This document shows positions 1 through 4,829 of a stretch of 5,294 nt of DNA, in pieces (the first letter of the stretch is position 1; each line of letters starts with the position of its first letter). The translations under genes and the position numbers were made by a program. The DNA comes from Dehalococcoidia bacterium (GTDB lineage Bacteria > Chloroflexota > Dehalococcoidia > Tepidiformales > Tepidiformaceae), in the NCBI GenBank assembly GCA_023228745.1, contig JALOAP010000243.1:1-5294 (forward strand), in the 5' to 3' direction. The notes beneath the pieces were generated by a model, which worked only from the letters and a program-made list of their open reading frames with translations, made no database searches and was not told the origin of the DNA.

Positions 1-147
1 GCGTCCGCGCAGGGACGGCGCCGCCTTCTGGGGCGCGAGATGCTGCTCGAGAGTATTCCAGGCCTCGCACTGGCGGCACTGGCCAGAATAGCCCGGTGTT
101 TCCCAGCCGCAGGCCGAACAGCGGTAACCACGGGTTGCGCGCGCCAT
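1..147 (-). CDS. radA: DNA repair protein RadA, N-terminal fragment (runs off left edge)
   Basis: Reading the minus strand from an ATG at 147 gives 49 open codons to the window edge. The peptide begins MARATRGYRCSACGWETPG and carries Cys10, Cys13, Cys24 and Cys27 (CxxC-x10-CxxC), followed by the segment QCRQCEAWNTLEQH. This matches the N-terminal C4 zinc finger and the conserved 'C..C..WNT' stretch of RadA/Sms, a RecA-like DnaB-type ATPase that promotes branch migration of recombination intermediates. The ATPase and Lon-like domains would lie outside the window. Start choice: 147 puts the zinc finger at the same distance from Met as in E. coli RadA, and a TACGAT box lies 7 nt upstream. Alternatives in frame are an ATG at 156 and a GTG at 183; the GTG has an AGGTGG (194-199) about 10 nt before it. 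Family identification rests on the zinc finger alone but is quite distinctive. Confidence 0.85.
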   Translation of the reverse strand, partial: MARATRGYRCSACGWETPGYSGQCRQCEAWNTLEQHLAPQKAAPSLRGR

Positions 148-154
148 CGCACGC

Positions 155-160
155 ATCGTA
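155..160 (-). promoter_or_regulatory. Candidate -10 box of radA, leaderless arrangement
   Basis: The minus strand reads TACGAT (TANNNT type), then 7 nt (GCGTGCG), then the ATG at 147. No Shine-Dalgarno sequence lies at a proper distance from this ATG. A -10 box this close would place the transcript start at or next to the start codon, as in leaderless mRNAs. No convincing -35 is seen 16-18 nt upstream. The same arrangement occurs before rpe and the MFS gene. Confidence 0.35.
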
Positions 161-198
161 CGGGTGGGCGCGCGGAGGCGCACGGAACAAGTGCCACC

Positions 199-204
199 TA
201 TGAT
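199..204 (+). promoter_or_regulatory. Candidate -10 box for the PNPOx-like gene
   Basis: TATGAT matches the -10 consensus at five of six positions. A transcript start about 7 nt downstream would leave a leader of about 14 nt that still contains the GGAGG at 212-216. No good -35 is visible at 16-18 nt. The 148-224 region also serves the divergent radA gene. Confidence 0.3.
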
Positions 205-211
205 CCTGCCC

Positions 212-216
212 GGAGG
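212..216 (+). promoter_or_regulatory. Shine-Dalgarno GGAGG deciding the start of the PNPOx-like gene
   Basis: GGAGG is followed by 8 nt and then the ATG at 225. The next in-frame ATG (237) would be 20 nt away, so 225 is preferred. An ATG at 218-220 is in another frame and soon meets a stop. Confidence 0.7.
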
Positions 217-224
217 TATGCCTG

Positions 225-662
225 ATGACGTTGGTGATGACGAAGGATGAACGAGAGCGGTTCCTCGCGGCGGTGCGCATTGGCATCGTGGCCGTGGCGG
301 AGGAGGGCCGCGGGCCCCTGGCGGTACCCGTCTGGTACGAATACGAACCGGGCGGGGAGATCCGCTTCACGACCGGTGCGGATTCACGAAAGGCGAAGGC
401 GCTCCGGGCAGCGGGCCGCGCGAGCTTCACGGTCCAGCAGGAGACGCTGCCCTACGCGTACGTGATGGCGGAGGGCCCGGTGACGATCGAGGAGCCGGAT
501 TTCGAGCGCGACGTACGTGCCCTCGCCGTGCGCTACCTCGGGGAACAGGGGGCGGCCCGGTACCTTGGTGGGTCGACAGACACCAGCGGGAGTGTGCTGG
601 TTCGGATTCGCCCCGAGCGGTGGCTCTCCGTGGATTACGCGAAGCAGGGGCGGCAAGGCTAG
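225..662 (+). CDS. PNPOx-like split-barrel flavin/F420-dependent protein
   Basis: A 145-residue protein of the pyridoxamine 5'-phosphate oxidase-like FMN-binding split-barrel superfamily. Seen in sequence: a strand pair ending in PLAVPVWYEYEPGGEIRF (31-48), then TGADSRKAKALRAAGRASFTV (50-70), where the SRKAK basic cluster sits where these proteins contact the cofactor phosphate, then LPYAYVMAEGPVTI (75-88) and a C-terminal helix-strand unit ending ERWLSVDYAK. The length of 130-150 residues and the absence of the C-terminal PdxH dimerisation/PLP segment argue against true pyridoxamine phosphate oxidase. The closest known type is the small 'PPOX class' group, whose characterised members use FMN or F420, the latter mainly in Actinobacteria and Chloroflexota. 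Which cofactor and substrate apply here cannot be told from sequence. Probably a soluble cytoplasmic homodimer. It is a single-gene unit, divergent from radA and convergent with recG. Confidence 0.8.
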   Translation: MTLVMTKDERERFLAAVRIGIVAVAEEGRGPLAVPVWYEYEPGGEIRFTTGADSRKAKALRAAGRASFTVQQETLPYAYVMAEGPVTIEEPDFERDVRALAVRYLGEQGAARYLGGSTDTSGSVLVRIRPERWLSVDYAKQGRQG

Positions 663-686
663 GCGCCAGTAGATCGCGCGAGAAGC

Positions 687-701
687 AACCCCTCTGGGGC
701 T
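687..701 (-). terminator. Possible weak terminator hairpin after recG
   Basis: Read on the minus strand, AGCCCC-AGA-GGGGTT can form six pairs (four C-G, one G-U, one A-U) with a three-base loop, followed by GCTTCTCG rather than a proper U run. The first two stem bases belong to the recG stop codon. On the plus strand the outer pairs are worse (an A-C mismatch). It fits the 37-bp convergent gap between recG and the PNPOx-like gene, but the short stem and poor U tract make it uncertain. Confidence 0.3.
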
Positions 702-3216
702 AGTTCGCCTCGGTCGCGCGGTCGAGGAACGGCTTCACGAGGGCGGCGAGCGCGTGGTGCTCGGGCTTCTGGAGGTGCGGGTCGCGGGCGAGCACATCGG
801 CGGCGAGCTCGCGGGCGCGCATCAACAGGTCGCGGTCCGTGAGGCGGGCGACGCGAAGCATGGAGTTCGCGCCGCTCTGCACCCGGCCCCAGGCTTCGCC
901 TTCACCGCGCATCTGCAGGTCGACCTCAGCGAGCTTGAAGCCGTCGGTAGTCTCGACCATGGCCTCCAGGCGCTCGCGGGCTTCCGGATTCGGCTCGTCT
1001 TCGGTGCTGAAGAGCACGCAGTAGCTTTGCTTCGACGAGCGGCCGACGCGGCCCCGGAACTGGTGGAGCTGGCTCAAACCGAAGCGCTCGGCGCCTTCGA
1101 TGACGATGACGGTGGCGTTGGCGACGTCGATGCCAACTTCGATGACACTGGTCGAGACGAGCACGTCGGCCTCGTGGCGCGCGAAGCGCTCCATCACCTC
1201 GTCCTTCTGGCGGCCGGGCATGCGCCCGTGCAGGAGTTCGAGGCGGTAACGGCTCAGCGGGCCCATGCGGAGGCGCTCAAACTCCTCCTCCGCGGACCGC
1301 ACGTCGAGCGCTTCGGACTCCTCGACGAGCGGGCAGATGACGTACGCCTGCTCGCCCGCGTCCAGCCGTTCACGGAGGAAGCCGTAGGCGCGGTCGCGTT
1401 CATGCGGCTGCACCCACATGGTGCGAATCGGCACACGGCCCGGCGGTAGCTCGGTGATCGTCGAGACTTCGAGGTCGCCGTAGACCGTGAGCGCGAGGGT
1501 GCGGGGAATGGGCGTCGCGGTCATGACGAGCAGATGCGGATTCGTCCCCTTCTGGCGGAGCTTCGCACGCTGCATGACGCCAAAGCGGTGTTGCTCATCG
1601 ACAACGGCGAGGCCAAGGCGGGGGATCTGCACGTCGTCTTCGAGGAGTGCGTGCGTGCCGATGACGATATCGGCGCCACCGTTCGCGGCGTCTGAGCGGA
1701 TCTGCTCCTTGTGCAGTGGGGTGAGCGAACCAGTGAGCAGGAGCGCACGGAGCGGACGGCCGAGCCAGGGCGGTGCGAACACCCCCTGCAGGGCACTCAG
1801 TTCGCCGCCATCGAGCAGGCGAGACAACGAGCGATAGTGCTGCTCCGCGAGGATCTCGGTTGGGGCCATGAGCACAGCCTGGTAGCCCGAACGCACGGCG
1901 GCGAGCATCGCTGCGAAGGCGACGACGGTCTTGCCCGAGCCCACATCGCCCTGGAGGAGCCGAAGCATGGGGTGGGGGCCGCGGATATCGTGAAGGATAT
2001 CTTCGAGCGCGAACTGCTGCGACCGGGTGAGCTCAAACGGCAGGGAGCGAAGCAGATCGGCTTTGACCTTGCCCAGGTCCAGTGCCGGCGCGTCGTTGCC
2101 CTGCTGCCATTCGGCGCGGCGCATCAGGACCGCCGCCTGGATCGCGAGGAACTCGCGCGTCGCCATACTGCGGCGGGCGGCCTCGGCATCTTCGAAGCTG
2201 TCCGGGTAGTGGAGTTGGCGGATGACCTGCCCCAGTGGCGTGAGCCGCTCGCGCTCACGCAGCCAGGACGGCGCCGCGTCGGGAACGACGTCCGCCAGGG
2301 CGTCGACGGCCGCTTTGACAGCGCGCCGGATGGTGCGCTGGCCAAGGCCCTGTGTCGCCGGGTAGACCGGGACGAGCCGGCCTGTGTGCATCAGGTCCGT
2401 GTCCGCCGGTTCAACCTCCGGGTTCTCCATCTGCAGGCGTCCGCGGAAGGCGCGGACTTTGCCGGAAACCACGAGCTGCTGCCCAGCTTCAAGCTGGCGC
2501 GCAATGTAGGGCATGTTGAACCAGACGACCTTGAGCGACCCGGAGCCATCCTGCAGCAGCGCTTCGGCGCCACGGACGCGGCGGCCAAACCGCATCTCGC
2601 GCACGGAGAACACCGTGGCGACAACAGTCTGGGGGTTGCTGGAGGGTTGGAGGAGCGCGATCGGCCGGAGGTCACTGAAGTCGTTGTAGCGGCGAGGGAA
2701 GTAGAAGACGGCGTCGCCCGCGCTATGCACGCCGAGCTTTTCCAGCTTCTGTTCCCCGGACTTGCCGAGGCCGGGCAGACGGGAAAGCGGCGCGTCGATG
2801 CTGAGGCGGGGCGTTCCCGTCGAGCTGCTGGCCCGAGCAAGAGGCGCAGCAAGTGGCCGGGGTGTGCCGGCCATCGGCCGCGAAGGTGAGCGCCGCGCGG
2901 GGGCGGCCGTTCGGCGTGCGCGCTCGGCGATCGGCTGCGGCTGCCGGGGCGCCGAAGAAACAGGTGTAGGGCCGGAGAGTGCCCGGATGGTGCGCTGCAA
3001 CCAGCTCCGCCGCTCATCCTCGGCGAGGGAGCGATAGCCGCCAGGGGGGAGCTCCCGGACCATGCGGTCTAAGCCGCCCCCGATCTCGATGAGGCCGTCC
3101 TCCGCCATCTGGATGAACATCCGGTCGAGGCCACCAATCACGGCCTGGTTGGTGCAGCCGCGCTCCAGCTCCAGTTCGAACACTCGGCGGAGGCGCGCTG
3201 CATCGGTCACAGCCAT
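700..3216 (-). CDS. recG: ATP-dependent DNA helicase RecG with long N-terminal extension
   Basis: RecG is a superfamily 2 helicase that remodels stalled forks and branched DNA. This protein has 838 residues against 693 in E. coli; the difference lies mostly in about 140 extra N-terminal residues. Order: a helical region (1-80); a Pro/Ala/Arg/Ser-rich linker (about 82-138); the start of the common RecG core, LSRLPGLGKSGEQKLEKLG (144-162) and FPRRYNDFSDL (173-183); an OB-fold wedge domain (about 195-275); helicase lobe 1 with Walker A GDVGSGKT (423-430), APTEILAEQH (451-460), DEQH (540-543) and MTATPIPRTLAL (565-576); lobe 2 with STSVIEVGIDVANAT (688-702) and QFRGRVGRS (719-727); and the TRG-type tail MRGEGEAWGRVQSG (769-782). 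All ATPase residues are present, so it should be active. Start: the ATG at 3216 is preceded by GAGGA (3225-3229) with 8-nt spacing, inside the end of degV. The degV stop is 2 nt upstream, so translation is probably coupled. Confidence 0.97.
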   Translation of the reverse strand: MAVTDAARLRRVFELELERGCTNQAVIGGLDRMFIQMAEDGLIEIGGGLDRMVRELPPGGYRSLAEDERRSWLQRTIRALSGPTPVSSAPRQPQPIAERARRTAAPARRSPSRPMAGTPRPLAAPLARASSSTGTPRLSIDAPLSRLPGLGKSGEQKLEKLGVHSAGDAVFYFPRRYNDFSDLRPIALLQPSSNPQTVVATVFSVREMRFGRRVRGAEALLQDGSGSLKVVWFNMPYIARQLEAGQQLVVSGKVRAFRGRLQMENPEVEPADTDLMHTGRLVPVYPATQGLGQRTIRRAVKAAVDALADVVPDAAPSWLRERERLTPLGQVIRQLHYPDSFEDAEAARRSMATREFLAIQAAVLMRRAEWQQGNDAPALDLGKVKADLLRSLPFELTRSQQFALEDILHDIRGPHPMLRLLQGDVGSGKTVVAFAAMLAAVRSGYQAVLMAPTEILAEQHYRSLSRLLDGGELSALQGVFAPPWLGRPLRALLLTGSLTPLHKEQIRSDAANGGADIVIGTHALLEDDVQIPRLGLAVVDEQHRFGVMQRAKLRQKGTNPHLLVMTATPIPRTLALTVYGDLEVSTITELPPGRVPIRTMWVQPHERDRAYGFLRERLDAGEQAYVICPLVEESEALDVRSAEEEFERLRMGPLSRYRLELLHGRMPGRQKDEVMERFARHEADVLVSTSVIEVGIDVANATVIVIEGAERFGLSQLHQFRGRVGRSSKQSYCVLFSTEDEPNPEARERLEAMVETTDGFKLAEVDLQMRGEGEAWGRVQSGANSMLRVARLTDRDLLMRARELAADVLARDPHLQKPEHHALAALVKPFLDRATEAN

Positions 3217-3218
3217 TG

Positions 3219-4055
3219 TCAGTTTCCTCGCTCGATCGCGACGCCGAGCACATTTGGGCCGGCGTGGACCCCCACGACCGGCCCCACCTGCCCGAGGAGG
3301 AGCTCGGTATCGGGCAACGCGCGGCGCAGGCGCTCGAGGAAGACCTCGGCCTCTTCGCGGTTGCCGCCACTCCCCACGAAGACACGCCTGGCCGTAGGGT
3401 CAGCGGTAGCGAGTTCGAAAAGTCGCTCGATCGCGCGTCCACGGGTGCGGACGCGCTCGAGCGGCGCGACTTCGCCATCTTCGACATGGACCAGCGGCTT
3501 GATGCTGAGGAGCGAGCCGAGCATGGAGCGGGCGCGGCCGATGCGGCCACCGCGCCGCAGGTACTCGAGCGTATCGACAAGGGCGATAACCTGCACGCGC
3601 TCTATCGTACGGCGTGCAGCGGCACTGACTTCCTCGAGGGTTCCCCCCTGCCGCGCGACGAATGCAGCTTCGACAGCCACGGCGCCCAAACCGAGGCTCA
3701 CCGTGTTGGAGTCGAGCAATTCGATCCTGGCGTCGTCGGCGAGCTGCTCCCGGGCGATGGTGGCGGAGTTCAGCGTGCCAGAAAGCCGCGCCGAGAGGTG
3801 CACCGAGACGATCTCCGCGCCGGGCCCGAACGACGCGTAGACCTGCCGGAAGCGCTCAACGGAGGGCTGGCTCGTGCGAGGGAGGCCGCTAGACGCAGCG
3901 AGCCGCCGGTAGAACTCATCGGCATCGATATCCACACCATCGAGAAACGACTCATCACCGAAAGAGACCGTGAGCGGCACGACGGTAATCCCGTGCTCGC
4001 GTGCAAGGTCAGCGGGGAGGTCGCAGGTGGAATCGGTGACGACGTGAACCGGCAT
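3219..4055 (-). CDS. DegV family fatty-acid-binding protein (FakB-like)
   Basis: A 278-residue protein, the usual DegV length (about 280). DegV/FakB proteins bind a single fatty acid; in Firmicutes FakB presents it to the kinase FakA, giving acyl-phosphate for phospholipid synthesis. Seen: the opening VVTDSTCDLP (5-14) with the TDST motif, TSQPS (61-65), SVHLSARLSGTLNSA (84-98) with the Ser/Thr loop that contacts the carboxylate, DTLEYLRRGGRIG (161-173), SIKPL (184-188), and the C-terminal VGPVVGVHAGPNVLGVA with the conserved His264 and Gly-Pro. All hallmark motifs are intact. Start: the ATG at 4055 begins directly at the first beta strand; upstream there is only a weak GGATGA Shine-Dalgarno-like run. 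It is the first gene of a two-gene unit with recG and is divergent from rpe. No FakA/DAK gene lies in the window. The lipid ligand cannot be predicted. Confidence 0.93.
   Translation of the reverse strand: MPVHVVTDSTCDLPADLAREHGITVVPLTVSFGDESFLDGVDIDADEFYRRLAASSGLPRTSQPSVERFRQVYASFGPGAEIVSVHLSARLSGTLNSATIAREQLADDARIELLDSNTVSLGLGAVAVEAAFVARQGGTLEEVSAAARRTIERVQVIALVDTLEYLRRGGRIGRARSMLGSLLSIKPLVHVEDGEVAPLERVRTRGRAIERLFELATADPTARRVFVGSGGNREEAEVFLERLRRALPDTELLLGQVGPVVGVHAGPNVLGVAIERGN
3225..3229 (-). promoter_or_regulatory. Shine-Dalgarno GAGGA of recG within the degV 3' end
   Basis: Minus strand GAGGA, then 8 nt, then the recG ATG at 3216. The site overlaps the last degV codons (Glu-Arg-Gly), so ribosomes finishing degV can re-initiate on recG. 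It supports the long RecG reading frame, including the N-terminal extension. Confidence 0.6.
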
Positions 4056-4073
4056 AAATGATCATCCGAGTAT

Positions 4074-4095
4074 GCGAAGGAGTATAAAGCTTCGC
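4074..4095. repeat. Inverted repeat GCGAAG-N10-CTTCGC around degV -10
   Basis: A perfect 6-bp inverted repeat: GCGAAG at 4074-4079 and CTTCGC at 4090-4095, half-site centres 16 bp apart. The 10-bp spacer holds TATACT on the minus strand (and TATAAA on the plus strand, 4083-4088). The position suggests an operator that could occlude the degV promoter, and perhaps act on rpe. A chance palindrome remains possible. Confidence 0.35.
4081..4086 (-). promoter_or_regulatory. Candidate -10 box of the degV-recG operon
   Basis: Minus strand TATACT, five of six matches to TATAAT. A start site about 7 nt downstream gives a leader of roughly 19 nt before the degV ATG at 4055, containing GGATGA as a weak Shine-Dalgarno sequence. 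The best -35 at 17-nt spacing is CTAACG (4104-4109), only three of six matches. Confidence 0.4.
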
Positions 4096-4106
4096 GGAGT
4101 ACACGT

Positions 4107-4112
4107 TAGAAT
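4107..4112 (+). promoter_or_regulatory. Candidate -10 box of rpe, leaderless arrangement
   Basis: TAGAAT (five of six to TATAAT) ends exactly 6 nt before the GTG start at 4119. The only in-frame start between the stop at 4107 and the first conserved Rpe residues is this GTG, and no Shine-Dalgarno sequence is properly placed: GGAG at 4116-4119 overlaps the start codon, and GCGGAG at 4094-4099 is too far away. Transcription would therefore begin at or beside the GTG. No good -35 is seen. Confidence 0.45.
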
Positions 4113-4118
4113 GGCGGA

Positions 4119-4784
4119 GTGCGCGCGGTAAAGCTGGCTCCATCTATCCTGACCGCCGACTTCGGGCGCCTGGCCGACGAAGCCAGGGCAGCGGAAGCCG
4201 GCGGCGCCGACTACCTCCACCTCGACGTCATGGACGGCCGTTTCGTCCCGAACATCACCTTCGGGCCGCTCGTCGTGGAGGCGATCCGCAAGGCAACGGA
4301 CCTTCCGCTCGACATCCACCTGATGATCGTGGAGCCGGAGAAGCACATCGAGGCTTTTGCGGACTACGCCGAATTCATCAACGTCCACATCGAAGTGGCG
4401 CCTCACGTGAACCGGCTGTTGGATTCGATCCGGAAGCTCGGGCCGAAGGCAGGCGTGTGCATCAACCCCGGCACCCCGGTAGCAGCGATCGAAGAGTCGC
4501 TCCCGGACGTGGACCAGGTGATGGTGATGACCATCAACCCGGGCTGGGGCGGTCAGCAGATGATTGCACGGCAGCTCGAGAAGGTTGCGCGGATTCGCCG
4601 CATGGTCGACGAGGGCGGATATGCCGCGCAGATCGAGATCGATGGGGGCGTGAAGGTCGCGAACGCAACGGCGTGTGCGAAGGCAGGCGCCGACGTGCTG
4701 GTGTGTGGCAGTTCGGTCTACAACGCCGAGGCGTCGCCCGCGGAGAGTCTCGCTGCACTGCGCGCGGCACTCACCGAAAGGTGA
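4119..4784 (+). CDS. rpe: Ribulose-phosphate 3-epimerase
   Basis: A 221-residue cytoplasmic TIM-barrel enzyme that interconverts D-ribulose 5-phosphate and D-xylulose 5-phosphate in the pentose phosphate pathway (and in the Calvin cycle where present). The length is normal for the family. Seen: the first strand KLAPSILTADFGRL (5-18) with the active-site Ser; LHLDVMDGRFVPN (33-45), giving metal ligand His34 and catalytic Asp36; DIHLM with His67; INVHIE (87-92); NPGTP (116-120); the phosphate-gripping loop INPGWGGQ (139-146); IEIDGG with the second catalytic Asp175; and CGSSVY (196-201) in the last phosphate site. All catalytic and metal residues are present. Trp143 replaces the more usual Phe in the NPGFGGQ loop. 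The start is GTG, forced by an in-frame stop at 4107. It is divergent from degV and 45 bp upstream of the MFS gene, which seems to have its own promoter. Confidence 0.95.
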   Translation: MRAVKLAPSILTADFGRLADEARAAEAGGADYLHLDVMDGRFVPNITFGPLVVEAIRKATDLPLDIHLMIVEPEKHIEAFADYAEFINVHIEVAPHVNRLLDSIRKLGPKAGVCINPGTPVAAIEESLPDVDQVMVMTINPGWGGQQMIARQLEKVARIRRMVDEGGYAAQIEIDGGVKVANATACAKAGADVLVCGSSVYNAEASPAESLAALRAALTER

Positions 4785-4817
4785 TGCACGGAACACCGCT
4801 CGTCGGACCAGTCAGGC

Positions 4818-4823
4818 TATAGT
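4818..4823 (+). promoter_or_regulatory. Candidate -10 box of the MFS gene, leaderless arrangement
   Basis: TATAGT (five of six to TATAAT) ends 6 nt before the ATG at 4830, the same spacing as for rpe. The nearest purine-rich run, CAGG at 4813-4816, is 13 nt from the ATG and weak. No clear -35 is present. If correct, the transporter is transcribed separately from rpe despite the 45-bp gap. Confidence 0.45.
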
Positions 4824-4829
4824 CCACGA

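Noticed and set aside
40..225. 61-codon plus-strand frame before the PNPOx-like gene, overlapping its ATG
   Set aside because: It is antisense to the radA zinc-finger region and has no ribosome site. The TGA/ATG overlap with the next gene is coincidental.
1711..2889. 392-codon open frame on the plus strand opposite recG
   Set aside because: It lies wholly antisense to the well-matched helicase core of RecG, has no recognisable domain, and is the sort of long shadow frame expected in GC-rich DNA.
3216..3220. Possible frameshift or fusion between degV and recG because they nearly touch
   Set aside because: degV ends with its normal C-terminal motif and a TGA, and recG has its own ATG and Shine-Dalgarno sequence; both are intact separate genes.
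3216..4061. 281-codon plus-strand frame opposite degV
   Set aside because: Antisense shadow of a complete DegV protein; no domain seen and no Shine-Dalgarno sequence.
4062..4796. 244-codon minus-strand frame opposite rpe
   Set aside because: Rich in His/Arg/Asp with no family resemblance; the plus strand encodes an intact Rpe with all catalytic residues.
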